Assembly (NCBI GenBank): GCA_902168115.1
Contig: CABHPB010000141.1
Span: 64,001 to 128,000, forward strand
Length of the DNA stretch: 64,000 bases
DNA from: an uncultured Methylopila sp.
GTDB taxonomy: Bacteria > Pseudomonadota > Alphaproteobacteria > Rhizobiales > Methylopilaceae
Direction: 5' to 3'
Position numbers and translations under genes: made by a program. The notes under the pieces are model-generated. The model was not told the origin of the DNA. It did no database searches and was given only the letters and a program-made list of their open reading frames with translations. The first letter of the stretch is position 1. Each line of letters opens with the position of its first letter. Positions 16,547 to 24,934 of this stretch are shown here, piece by piece.

Positions 16547-17275
16547 ATGGCCGCCCGACAGTCCTCCGCTGACAAACCTTCGCCGGACAAGAAGCCGTCG
16601 CCGAAGAGGCCCGCGCGCAAGCGTGGACCGGCGCGCCTGCCGGCCGCGACGGTCGAGGAGATTTTTCGCCGCTTCGAGGCGCGCGACCCCGAGCCGAAGG
16701 GCGAGCTCGAGCACACCGATCCCTACACGCTGCTGGTCGCGGTGGTGCTGTCGGCGCAGGCGACCGACGTCGGCGTCAACAAGGCGACGCGAAAGCTGTT
16801 CGCCGAAGCCTCGACTCCTGAGGAGATGGTCGCGCTCGGCGAAGACCGCGTGCGCGAGCACATCAAGACGATCGGCCTGTTCCGCAACAAGGCCAAGAAC
16901 GTCATCGCGCTGTCTGAAAAGCTGATCGCCGAGCACGGCGGCGCGGTGCCGCCCTCGCGCGCGGCGCTGGAGCTGCTGCCCGGCGTCGGCCGCAAGACCG
17001 CGAACGTCGTGATGAACACCGCCTTCGGCGAGCCGACCATCGCGGTCGACACGCACCTGTTCCGCGTCGGCAACCGCACGCGGCTCGCGCCCGGCAAGAC
17101 GCCGCTCGCGGTCGAGCTCGGGCTGGAGAAAACCGTGCCGGCGCGCTACCGCCGGCACGCGCACCACTGGCTCATCCTGCACGGCCGCTACGTCTGCAAG
17201 GCGCGCAAGCCGGACTGCTTCCGCTGCCTGATCGCGGACCTCTGCCCGTTCGAGCCTAAGACGATCGCCGTTTGA
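16547..17275 (+). CDS. nth: Endonuclease III (Nth)
   Basis: Nth is the DNA glycosylase/AP lyase that removes oxidised pyrimidines in base excision repair. The 242-residue sequence shows the helix-hairpin-helix LLPGVGRKTANVV with the catalytic Lys, the catalytic Asp in IAVDTHLFRVGNR, and the four-cysteine 4Fe-4S loop CKARKPDCFRCLIADLC near the C-terminus. The first about 30 residues are a Lys/Pro/Ser-rich tail not found in E. coli Nth, common in alphaproteobacteria. It is divergent from DUF2244. The sharp fall in GC content begins right after its stop codon. Confidence 0.95.
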   Translation: MAARQSSADKPSPDKKPSPKRPARKRGPARLPAATVEEIFRRFEARDPEPKGELEHTDPYTLLVAVVLSAQATDVGVNKATRKLFAEASTPEEMVALGEDRVREHIKTIGLFRNKAKNVIALSEKLIAEHGGAVPPSRAALELLPGVGRKTANVVMNTAFGEPTIAVDTHLFRVGNRTRLAPGKTPLAVELGLEKTVPARYRRHAHHWLILHGRYVCKARKPDCFRCLIADLCPFEPKTIAV

Positions 17276-17288
17276 GAAGATAACACGA

Positions 17289-18557
17289 CTAGAGATACGC
17301 CTGTATTTCTGCCTTCTTTTTTATGTTCAAAGAAATAGGAGATTGAGCGCTATTCATGTTAATCAGATCTTTTTCCTTTAACACCTTCAATGAGGATTCG
17401 ATCGACATTAGATTTTTCAAATAATGATTTTTAAGCGTATCCAATGATACAGATTTTTTTCCCCAGTATTTCCGCCTAAACAATAGCGCAAGTATTTGCC
17501 TTGCACCAACATCGATATCCATCCGGGTCGCAAATCCAAGAATCGACTGATCTAGACTCTCCAGTATGTTTTCATACTCGTCTATTCCGAAATAATGACT
17601 ATGAGTTTTTCTCACTGAAGAAACATCAGAGGATCCGATCATTACCACCTCGTAATTGTCTGCCGCAGTAAATTGCCTTTCATACGAAACATACTTCTTG
17701 ACTGCCTCAAGCGGATCGCGGCCGACCGTGTCCCAAGTCACGAAGGCTCCCGTGTTCCAGTCAAATACAATGAGCCAATTATTCAATCCGTCAGACGCAC
17801 CCTCTGCAGCCGATAGAGTCTTCACTATATCCTCATTGACGAAACTATCGAAAACTCGGTTCTTATCGGACTGAGAGATCACCGCTTCCGCCCTCAGTCT
17901 TAAATCATCGAGAAGTATCTTTGACTGATGGCTAGGTTCCCGACTTCCTTCTATTTCATAGAAAACATCTGACAACACCTTAAAATATGCAATTACGGCT
18001 TCATCACCCTCCTTTTCCTTGAGATGATATCCATATATGACGGACGTTCTCTCAATCGACTCTGCCCAATAATGCTGGATTCTACTTCTTATCTGTAACT
18101 CTAAATTCTTACCGGCGCGATCTATAATTAAATGAACCGAGCGATAACCTGTATCATCACGCCCTCGATCTCGATAGTCGGTAACACGAGATATAGTAAA
18201 AGTACTACTATCCGCTACGTGATCCTGAATAAACTTCAGCAGCTTATCTACATCTCTATTATTATCTACAATAATTCGGCAACCTCCAATATCTTGAAGC
18301 TGCGTCAACCTGACACTTAATCTCTTCAATTTACGTATTATTTGAGGTTTTCGTTTTAATCTTTGCGCGATATAGTACCTACCTCCATATCCATGCAACC
18401 AGTTTTGCAGCTCTAGTGTTGTCCTTGAGAGTGGCTCTAAAAAAGAGGCGCGATACGAGTCAAATACATCTTCAAGCTCGATAGACTCTTCCGTCAATTC
18501 TGCCGGAAAGGCTAAGGAGCGGCCAGATTTATCAATTCTGGACTTAGAGGAAGACAT
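17289..18557 (-). CDS. Stand-alone RelA/SpoT-type synthetase with C-terminal extension, AT-rich
   Basis: A 422-residue protein with one RelA/SpoT nucleotidyltransferase domain (about 40-200) and no HD hydrolase domain. Residues needed for pyrophosphate transfer are present: a basic ATP-binding stretch RLKRKPQIIRKLKR at 66-79, DIGGCR at 89-94, GYRSVH at 137-142, and ELQIRS at 153-158 followed by QHYWAESIE. It should therefore be able to make (p)ppGpp or a related pyrophosphorylated product. The C-terminal about 220 residues match nothing I know; the end (about 345-415) looks like a winged helix. Base composition is about 40% GC against about 70% all round, with sharp borders at 17,276 and about 18,600: strong evidence of transfer. 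Stand-alone synthetases of this kind include toxSAS toxins and CapRel-type phage-defence proteins, but function here is unproven. The ATG at 18557 has a GGA box upstream; an earlier frame would overlap the methyltransferase gene. Confidence 0.8.
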   Translation of the reverse strand: MSSSKSRIDKSGRSLAFPAELTEESIELEDVFDSYRASFLEPLSRTTLELQNWLHGYGGRYYIAQRLKRKPQIIRKLKRLSVRLTQLQDIGGCRIIVDNNRDVDKLLKFIQDHVADSSTFTISRVTDYRDRGRDDTGYRSVHLIIDRAGKNLELQIRSRIQHYWAESIERTSVIYGYHLKEKEGDEAVIAYFKVLSDVFYEIEGSREPSHQSKILLDDLRLRAEAVISQSDKNRVFDSFVNEDIVKTLSAAEGASDGLNNWLIVFDWNTGAFVTWDTVGRDPLEAVKKYVSYERQFTAADNYEVVMIGSSDVSSVRKTHSHYFGIDEYENILESLDQSILGFATRMDIDVGARQILALLFRRKYWGKKSVSLDTLKNHYLKNLMSIESSLKVLKEKDLINMNSAQSPISLNIKKKAEIQAYL

Positions 18558-18606
18558 CTCGATTCCAACCAAAACCAAATCACTGGCGACCCTGTTCAAG
18601 ATTGCT

Positions 18607-19284
18607 CTATCGTCGCTTAGTCGCAAGCCAGATCACATGCCGCGCGCCCTTGCCGCTGTCGCTTGCCCGCACCCGCTTGTCCTCGACCGCGAAGCCGGCG
18701 CGCGACAGGCGCTTGGCGAAGGCGGGGTCCGGACCCTGCGACCAGACCGCGAGCACGCCGCCCGGGCGGAGCGCCGCGTGGGCGTCGCCGAGGCCCTGCG
18801 GGCCGTAGAGCCCGTCATTGGCCGAGCGCGTCATCGCCTCGGGACCGTTGTCGACGTCGAGCATGATGCCGTCCCAGCCGCCGCGTCCCGACCGGATCAG
18901 CTCCCCGACATCGTCCTGGACGATCTCCACGCGGGGGTCATCCAGGCTCGATCCGAAAATCTCCGCCATCGGCCCGCGCGCCCATGCCACGACCGCCGGC
19001 ACCAGCTCGGCCACCACCACCTTGGCGTCCGGCGGCAGGCTGCCGAGCGCGGCGCCGAGGGTGAAACCCATGCCGAGGCCGCCGATCAGCGTTCTCGGCG
19101 CCGTCCGGCCCGCCAGTTTCGCCGCCGTCAGGGTGGCGAGCGCCTTTTCCGAGCCGCTCAGGCGGCTGTTCATCAGCTCGTTGTGGCCGAGACGGATCGA
19201 GAACTCCGCGCCGCGCCTCAGCAGACGCAGCTCGTGATCGCCGCCCGGCGCGAGCGCGCTGTCGAGGTGGACCCAGGGGATCAC
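18607..19284 (-). CDS. Spermidine-synthase-like SAM-binding protein
   Basis: A 225-residue Rossmann-fold protein of the spermidine synthase/class I methyltransferase type. The glycine motif is GGLGMGFTLGAAL, the second-strand acidic residue is in VVVAELVPAVV, then VQDDVGELI and the active-site-like GIMLDVDNGP. It resembles the short spermidine synthase-like proteins often annotated as spermidine synthase in alphaproteobacteria, but true polyamine synthesis is not assured. The GTG start at 19284 overlaps the stop of the MFS transporter by 4 bp, so both are cotranscribed. The AT-rich RelA/SpoT gene begins 49 bp after its stop. Confidence 0.75.
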   Translation of the reverse strand: MIPWVHLDSALAPGGDHELRLLRRGAEFSIRLGHNELMNSRLSGSEKALATLTAAKLAGRTAPRTLIGGLGMGFTLGAALGSLPPDAKVVVAELVPAVVAWARGPMAEIFGSSLDDPRVEIVQDDVGELIRSGRGGWDGIMLDVDNGPEAMTRSANDGLYGPQGLGDAHAALRPGGVLAVWSQGPDPAFAKRLSRAGFAVEDKRVRASDSGKGARHVIWLATKRR

Positions 19285-20624
19285 GCCGCTGCGCCGGCCG
19301 CGTTCGCCGCGAAGGTCCGCCGCCGGGCGATCAGCCAGAACGCGATCGCCGCCGCCGCCGCGACAGCCGACAAGTACATGCCGACCGAGGCGAGCCCGTA
19401 GGTCTTGCCGAGCCAGGTCGCGACATACGGCGCGGGCGAGGCCCCGAGAATGCCTGCGAGGGTGAAGGCGACCGAAGCCCCCGTGTAGCGCACCGCAGTC
19501 GGAAACAGTTCCGCCAGCGCCGCGCCGAGCGGGCCGTAGGTCAGACCCATCAGCCCGAGGCCGATCGACAGGAACAGCGCGACCGACGCCGCGTTTCCGG
19601 CGACGAACAGGCTCTCGAAGGTGAAGCCGAAGGCGAAGATGCCGAGGCTCGCCGCGATCAGCATGGCCTCGCGGCCATAGCGGTCGGCGAGCCGCGCGGA
19701 GACGGGGATCATGAGGCCGAGGAACAGGACGCCGATCATCTGCAGCGGCAGGAACTGGCCGCGGGTGTAGCCGAGCACGGACGTGCCCCAGCTGAGCGTG
19801 AAGACGGTCATCAGGTAGAAGATCGCGAAGGTGGCCGCGGCAGCGACCGTCGCGAGCGCGAGCGTTCCGCCATGGCCCGTCACCGCCGCTGCGAGCGGAA
19901 CCCTCTCGCGCTCCTCGCGCTCGATCGCCTTCCGGAAGGCCGGCGTCTCGGCGATCTTCAGCCGGACCCAGAGACCGACGATCACCAGCGCCGCGCTCGC
20001 GACGAACGGAACCCGCCAGCCCCAGCTCAGGAACTGCTCGTCTTTGAGAAGATCGGTCAGCAACAGGAAGCTGCCGGTCGAGCACAGGAAGCCGATCGGC
20101 GCGCCGAGCTGCGGAAACATGCCGTACCAGGCCTCCTTGCCGGGAGGCGCGTTCTCGGTCGCGAGCAGCACCGCCCCGCCCCATTCGCCGCCGAGGCCGA
20201 GCCCCTGGCCGATGCGGAACAGGCAGAGCAGCAGCGGCGCCAGCAGGCCCGCATTTCCGTAAGCGCCGAGCGCGCCGAGTTCGCCGTAGGACGGCAGCAG
20301 GCCGATCGCGACGGTGGAAAGCCCCATCGTCATCAGCGCTGCGACCAGCGTGGCCTTCCGGCCGACGCGGTCTCCGAAATGGCCGAACAGCGCCGCGCCG
20401 ATGGGGCGCGCGAAGAAGGCGATCGCGAAGGTGGCGAAGGACGACAGCGTCGCGGTCGCCGGATCGGCGCCGGGGAAGAACAGCTTGGGGAACACCAGCA
20501 CAGCGGCGGTCGCGTAGATGTAGAAGTCGAAGAACTCGATCGTGGTGCCGATCAGGCTCGCGAACAGGACGCGGGCGGGCGAGTTGCCCCGAACGGCGGG
20601 CGCGGCGGAATCTGCGGTCGACAC
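19281..20624 (-). CDS. MFS transporter, metabolite:H+ symporter type
   Basis: A 447-residue 12-helix major facilitator of the metabolite:H+ symporter (MHS) family, which imports organic acids such as shikimate, citrate or alpha-ketoglutarate. Diagnostic motifs are GTTIEFFDFYIYATAA in helix 1, FARPIGAALFGHFGDRVGRK in the first cytoplasmic loop (the MFS A-motif), and GEWGGAVLLATENAPPGKEAWYG. The substrate cannot be predicted. It starts with GTG at 20624; longer frames run into low-quality sequence without homology. It is followed by the spermidine-synthase-like gene with a GTGA overlap. Confidence 0.88.
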   Translation of the reverse strand: MSTADSAAPAVRGNSPARVLFASLIGTTIEFFDFYIYATAAVLVFPKLFFPGADPATATLSSFATFAIAFFARPIGAALFGHFGDRVGRKATLVAALMTMGLSTVAIGLLPSYGELGALGAYGNAGLLAPLLLCLFRIGQGLGLGGEWGGAVLLATENAPPGKEAWYGMFPQLGAPIGFLCSTGSFLLLTDLLKDEQFLSWGWRVPFVASAALVIVGLWVRLKIAETPAFRKAIEREERERVPLAAAVTGHGGTLALATVAAAATFAIFYLMTVFTLSWGTSVLGYTRGQFLPLQMIGVLFLGLMIPVSARLADRYGREAMLIAASLGIFAFGFTFESLFVAGNAASVALFLSIGLGLMGLTYGPLGAALAELFPTAVRYTGASVAFTLAGILGASPAPYVATWLGKTYGLASVGMYLSAVAAAAAIAFWLIARRRTFAANAAGAAA

Positions 20625-20774
20625 GGTGCGGTTTCTTGAGGTTCTTCGGATGGTGCCCGGAGGCCGTCGCCATAGACCTATCGCGACGCCGGGGCAATCC
20701 ACTGGGCCACGTCCGGTTGGCCGGCGCATCTCATCTGAGATACAATGGCGCTCCTGAAGCTGGGAGCGCCGCCA

Positions 20775-21071
20775 ATGTCGCAAACGTCCATGCTCCACGT
20801 GCGGGTCGACGACAAGCTCAAGACGGATGCTGCGGAAACGCTGGCGACCGTGGGGCTGACGGTTTCGGACGCCGTGCGCATCCTGCTCACCCGCGTCGTG
20901 CGAGAAGGCGGACTGCCAGTCGGGCTGACGGCCGACACGGAGGCGCATGACGCCTGGTTCCGCGCCAAGGTGCGCGAGGCGCTGGACGACGCCGCACCCG
21001 CCTTGTCCCACGCCGAGGTCATGGACGAAGCGCAGGCGCTGATCGACCGGAAGCGCCGTGCCGGTTCCTGA
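20775..21071 (+). CDS. RelB/DinJ-family antitoxin
   Basis: A 98-residue antitoxin. The first 50 residues show the ribbon-helix-helix DNA-binding fold of RelB/DinJ: MLHVRVDDKLKTDAAETLATVGLTVSDAVRILLTRVV, with alternating strand residues and the two helices. The remaining part, rich in Ala and Glu, would wrap the toxin. The start at 20775 has a GGGAG box about 8 nt upstream. The toxin gene begins inside its last codons (14-bp overlap), the standard arrangement for autoregulated type II modules. Confidence 0.88.
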   Translation: MSQTSMLHVRVDDKLKTDAAETLATVGLTVSDAVRILLTRVVREGGLPVGLTADTEAHDAWFRAKVREALDDAAPALSHAEVMDEAQALIDRKRRAGS

Positions 21072-21345
21072 ATGGCGTCACGCCGCTCGCGCCGATCTGC
21101 TGGCGATCGTTGACTACATCTCCGACGACAACCCCGACGCGGCGCAACGCCTCAAGGACGAAATTGAAAGGAAGGTGGCGGCGCTTCCGGAGCATCCACA
21201 GCTCCATCGCAAGGGTCGCGTCGTCGGGACGCGCGAAATGATCGTGCGCTCGAACTACGTCGTCGTCTATGCGGAAGACGCACGCGCCATAACGATTCTG
21301 AGGGTGTTGCACGGCGCTCAGCAATGGCCTCCGGGCCAGCGCTGA
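21058..21345 (+). CDS. RelE/ParE-family toxin
   Basis: A 95-residue toxin of the RelE/ParE superfamily. The N-terminal helix WRHAARADLLAIVDYISDDNPDAAQRL is typical of ParE-like members (helix plus spaced hydrophobics), followed by the beta-sheet core GTREMIVRSNYVVVYAED and ITILRVLHGAQQWP at the end, as in the ParE group that targets gyrase. Some RelE-type toxins look similar, so ribosome-dependent mRNA cleavage cannot be excluded. It starts with GTG inside the antitoxin gene. The pair is the only classical toxin-antitoxin module in the window. Confidence 0.88.
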   Translation: MPVPEWRHAARADLLAIVDYISDDNPDAAQRLKDEIERKVAALPEHPQLHRKGRVVGTREMIVRSNYVVVYAEDARAITILRVLHGAQQWPPGQR

Positions 21346-21363
21346 CATCAGACGGCTGGCCCC

Positions 21364-22347
21364 TCAGATGATCCGCGCGATCTTCAGGAAGCCCCATGTG
21401 GCGAGGCCGGTCGCGCCCATCAGCACCATGGTCCAGAAGAAGCCGTGCGCGCTCTCCACGCCCGGCAGGCCGCCGACGTTCATGCCGAACACACCCGTCA
21501 CCAGCGTCATCGGCAGGAAGAAGGCGGTGACGATCGAGAGCACGTAGAGGTTCCGGTTGGTGATCTCGGCGAGCGTCGCGGCGCGCTCGTCCTGGAGCTG
21601 GCGGGCGCGTTCCTGCGCGAGATCCAGGTCGTGGCCGACCGCGTCCAGCCGGGCGACCGCGTCGCGCAGTGCGTTGGCGTCCTCGTCGCCGGCCCAGAGC
21701 GGAGGGCGCGCCGCGAGCCGTCCCAGAGCGAGACGCTGCGGCCCGAGATGGCGGCGAAGACGCGCGAGCAGGCGCCGCACGCGGCCAAGATCGGCGGCGC
21801 CCTCGGCCGCGTCGTCAAGGATCGCGGACTCCACCGCGTCGAGGTCCTCGGTCGCGTCCTGAACCAGCTCGATGAAGGCGTCGGAGAGATGCAGCAGCAG
21901 CTGCGCGACGAGGCTCAAGGGGCGGATGTCGCACTGGCCGCGCTCCATCGCGCGGCGCAGCCGGTCGACCGCCTGCAGCGGATGGCGGCGGGCCGTCACC
22001 ACCCGGCGCTCGTCGAAATAGACGCGCAGCTCGCCGACGGCGGAGGGGTCGTCGTCGAAGTCGTGATGGAGGTCGCTGAGCACGCCGGCGAGGCCGTACT
22101 CCCCGGCCTCCTTGAAGCGCACCAGCTTGTCTTCGCCGAGCAGGGTCTTCTTCGCCTGCGCCGGCAGCGTCGGCTGGTTCGACACCCAGCTCTGAACCCG
22201 GACGTCGGCGGCGTCGAGGTGGATCCAGCAGTAGCCCTCGCCGGAGGCCATCACCCTGTCGAGTTCGTCCCAGTCGAGACGACGCGCCTCGCCCGAGGGC
22301 GAGGCGCTGAAGCCGCAAATCAGTCGCGGATCGCCGAGGACATCCAT
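21364..22347 (-). CDS. CorA/ZntB-type divalent metal channel
   Basis: A 327-residue CorA-superfamily protein. The large soluble funnel domain (about 1-260) ends in a long acidic helix; two C-terminal membrane helices follow, the first ending in the signature FGMNVGGLPG (GMN motif). This loop and the funnel sequence (for example CWIHLDAADVRVQSWV) fit ZntB, which moves Zn2+ with protons, better than the Mg2+ channel CorA. It starts 5 bp after the stop of the phosphate transporter gene on the same strand, so they probably form an operon. The choice between Zn and Mg is inference from sequence. Confidence 0.8.
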   Translation of the reverse strand: MDVLGDPRLICGFSASPSGEARRLDWDELDRVMASGEGYCWIHLDAADVRVQSWVSNQPTLPAQAKKTLLGEDKLVRFKEAGEYGLAGVLSDLHHDFDDDPSAVGELRVYFDERRVVTARRHPLQAVDRLRRAMERGQCDIRPLSLVAQLLLHLSDAFIELVQDATEDLDAVESAILDDAAEGAADLGRVRRLLARLRRHLGPQRLALGRLAARPPLWAGDEDANALRDAVARLDAVGHDLDLAQERARQLQDERAATLAEITNRNLYVLSIVTAFFLPMTLVTGVFGMNVGGLPGVESAHGFFWTMVLMGATGLATWGFLKIARII

Positions 22348-22352
22348 CGACC

Positions 22353-23954
22353 TCAGAATATATGCCTGAGCAGCCAGAACAACGCGCCGGCCAGGGCGAT
22401 CGACACCGGCAGCGTCAGCACCCAAGCCATCAGCAGGTTGCGGATGGTCGACATCTGCAGTCCCGACCTGTTCGCCGCCATCGTGCCTGCGACGCCGGAC
22501 GACAGGACGTGCGTGGTCGAAACCGGCAGGCCGAACATGTCGGCGGCGCCGATCGTGGTCATGGCGACGAGCTCGGCGGAGGCGCCCTGCGCATAGGTGA
22601 GGTGCGTCTTGCCGATCTTCTCGCCGACGGTGACCACGATGCGCTTCCAGCCGACCATGGTGCCGAGGCCGAGCGCGATCGCCACCGCCACCTTCACCCA
22701 GGTCGGGATGAACTTGGTGGCGTTGTCGAGCGAGCCCTTGAAGGCGGTCAGAGACTTCGCCTCTTCGGCCGAGAGCGCCGGCTGTCCGGACTTCTGGATC
22801 AGGCGGATCGCCTCGGAGGCGAGGTACATGTCGTTGCGGACGTTGCCGACTTCCGAGGGCGGCACATCGGCCATCTTGCCGTAGCCGGCGACGTCCTTGG
22901 CGGTGAGGCCGATCAGGTTCTGCAGCGCCGGGATCGTGTCGGGCGCGAGCGTGCGCGATCCGACGTAGCGGGTCACCGTCTCGCGCGGGTCGCCGGCGAA
23001 GGCGGGCGCGCCGTTGGCATGAGCGCTCAGCGCCCCGACCGCCGCTTGAGCGTTGGTCGCGTAGGTCTGCATCTGCGCCGGCTCGACCGCCTTGTTGAGC
23101 GCGTAGGCCGTCGGCACGGTGCCGATCAGGATGAGCATGATGAGGCCCATGCCCTTCTGGCCGTCGTTCGAACCGTGGGCGAAGGACACGCCCGTGCAGG
23201 TGAGGATCAGCAGGCCGCGGATCCAGAGCGGCGGCGGCGTCTCGCCCTTCGGCTCGGCGTAAAGCTCGGGGCGCTTCACCAGCACCTTCATGGCGAGGAA
23301 CAGCAGCGCCGCCGCAACGAAGCCGACGATGGGCGAGAGCAGCAGAGACTTGCCGATGCCGAGCGCCTGGTTCCAGTCGACGCCCGACGTGCCGTCATGG
23401 CCGGAAGCCATCAGCTGGTTCATCAGGCCGACGCCGATGATCGAGCCGATCAGCGTGTGCGAGGACGACGACGGCAGGCCGAACCACCAGGTGCCGAGGT
23501 TCCAGATGATCGCGGCGATCAGCAGCGCGAACACCATCGCGAAGCCGGCGTCGGAGCCGACCTTGAGGATGAGTTCGACGGGCAGCAGCGAGACGATGCC
23601 GAAGGCGACGGCGCCGGTCGAGAACAGCACGCCGAGGAAGTTCCACGTTCCCGACCAGATGACCGCCTGATTGGGCTTCATCGAATGGGTGTAGATGACG
23701 GTCGCGACCGCGTTTGCGGTGTCGTGGAAGCCGTTCACGAACTCGAAGCCGAGCGCGATGAGCAGAGCCAGGCCGAGCAGCGCGTAGGGCAGCCAGCCGA
23801 CGGCCGGCGCGGTCTCGAGGTCGCGAAGCAGGTTCGCGCCGACATAGACGAGCCCGATCAGCAGGATGGCGGCGAATGCGCCCGTGGCGACGAGGTTGGC
23901 GCCGCCGCGCGGCTCCCGCGAGCCGGCGAACGCCGGGTGCGTGGTGTCAGACAT
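22353..23954 (-). CDS. Inorganic phosphate transporter, PiT family
   Basis: A 533-residue low-affinity phosphate:cation symporter. The two PiT signature repeats are present: GFHDTANAVATVIYTHSM near the N-terminus and SFAHGSNDGQKGMGLIML in the middle; a third related stretch, MTTIGAADMFGLPVSTTHVL, completes the pore. A soluble loop of about 110 residues (about 330-440) separates the two halves. It starts at 23954 with a GGGG box 8 nt upstream. There is no PhoU-like Pit accessory gene (DUF47) next to it, unlike many rhizobial pit loci; instead the metal channel gene follows at once. Confidence 0.9.
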   Translation of the reverse strand: MSDTTHPAFAGSREPRGGANLVATGAFAAILLIGLVYVGANLLRDLETAPAVGWLPYALLGLALLIALGFEFVNGFHDTANAVATVIYTHSMKPNQAVIWSGTWNFLGVLFSTGAVAFGIVSLLPVELILKVGSDAGFAMVFALLIAAIIWNLGTWWFGLPSSSSHTLIGSIIGVGLMNQLMASGHDGTSGVDWNQALGIGKSLLLSPIVGFVAAALLFLAMKVLVKRPELYAEPKGETPPPLWIRGLLILTCTGVSFAHGSNDGQKGMGLIMLILIGTVPTAYALNKAVEPAQMQTYATNAQAAVGALSAHANGAPAFAGDPRETVTRYVGSRTLAPDTIPALQNLIGLTAKDVAGYGKMADVPPSEVGNVRNDMYLASEAIRLIQKSGQPALSAEEAKSLTAFKGSLDNATKFIPTWVKVAVAIALGLGTMVGWKRIVVTVGEKIGKTHLTYAQGASAELVAMTTIGAADMFGLPVSTTHVLSSGVAGTMAANRSGLQMSTIRNLLMAWVLTLPVSIALAGALFWLLRHIF

Positions 23955-24067
23955 AGCAATCCCCAAGGCGAGCCCGACAGGCGGCGCGACCACGCCGTCC
24001 TCCGTCCGCTCGGGCGGGACGCTACCCCCGTGCGATGACGGTTACGTGAACGTTAATCACGCATCGC

Positions 24068-24757
24068 TCACGCCACCGTGATGACAAGTGAACCAACGCC
24101 CTCGACCGCGCCCTCCAGCCGGTCGCCGCGGACGACCGGGCCGACGCCCGCAGGCGTGCCGGAAAAGATCAGGTCGCCGGGCTGCAGCTCGAACAGACGG
24201 GAGAGGATTGAGATCATCTCCGGCACGGTCCAGATGAGCTGGTCGAGGTTCCCCTCCTGGCGGCGCGCGCCGTTGACGTCGAGCGTCACCGCGCCCTTCA
24301 CCGGATGGCCGATCTCCGAGGCGCGCGCGATCGTCCCGCAGGGCGCGGCGGCGTCGAAGGCCTTGCCGACCTCCCAGGGGCGCTGGAGCTTCTTGGCCTC
24401 GGCCTGAAGGTCGCGGCGCGTGAAGTCGATACCGACGGCGTAGCCGAAGACGAGCGAGAGCGCGTCCTCCTCCGCCACGTTCCGGCCGCCGCCGGACAGC
24501 GCCACCACCATCTCGATCTCGTGGTGCACGTCGCTCGTTTCGGTCGGATAGGGAAAGGCGCCGCCGTCCGGCAGCAGGGCGTCGGGCGTCTTCATGAAGA
24601 AGAACGGCGGCTCGCGATTGGGGTCATGGCCCATCTCGACCGCATGCGCGGCGTAGTTCCGCCCGACGCAATAGACCCGACGCGCCGGAAACAGGGCGGA
24701 CGTTCCGCGCACCGCGACTGCGGGCTGGGGCGGCGGCGCGAAGACGAATTCGGACAT
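24068..24757 (-). CDS. Fumarylacetoacetate hydrolase (FAH) family protein
   Basis: A 229-residue FAH-family enzyme. Visible are [14 protein letters not shown], the metal-binding Glu residues in [24 protein letters not shown] and the C-terminal [15 protein letters not shown]. Members of this short form hydrolyse or decarboxylate small keto acids (for example acylpyruvate hydrolase or oxaloacetate decarboxylase), and many are annotated too specifically. Two start codons compete: ATG at 24763 and 24757. The GGAG box lies only 1 nt before the first and 7 nt before the second, so 24757 is preferred. The neighbour on the other side is the divergent CoxG-like gene. Confidence 0.85.
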   Translation of the reverse strand: MSEFVFAPPPQPAVAVRGTSALFPARRVYCVGRNYAAHAVEMGHDPNREPPFFFMKTPDALLPDGGAFPYPTETSDVHHEIEMVVALSGGGRNVAEEDALSLVFGYAVGIDFTRRDLQAEAKKLQRPWEVGKAFDAAAPCGTIARASEIGHPVKGAVTLDVNGARRQEGNLDQLIWTVPEMISILSRLFELQPGDLIFSGTPAGVGPVVRGDRLEGAVEGVGSLVITVA

Positions 24758-24934
24758 TGGCATGCTCCGTCGGAGGGTCGGCGCGAGCAGAAACCGATGC
24801 GGCCGCGGCGCGCAAGCCGCACGGCCGGGCGAAAGCCGCATGGTTTCAAAGCCGGACAATCCAAAACCGGACTTGGCCTTGGCCGCCGAAACGCCCTAAA
24901 ACCTCGGCTCCTCCGCCGCCGTCACGGACGCCCC

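Noticed and set aside
22362-24038. Plus-strand frame of 558 codons
   Set aside because: Antisense to the PiT transporter; product is charged low-complexity sequence without motifs.
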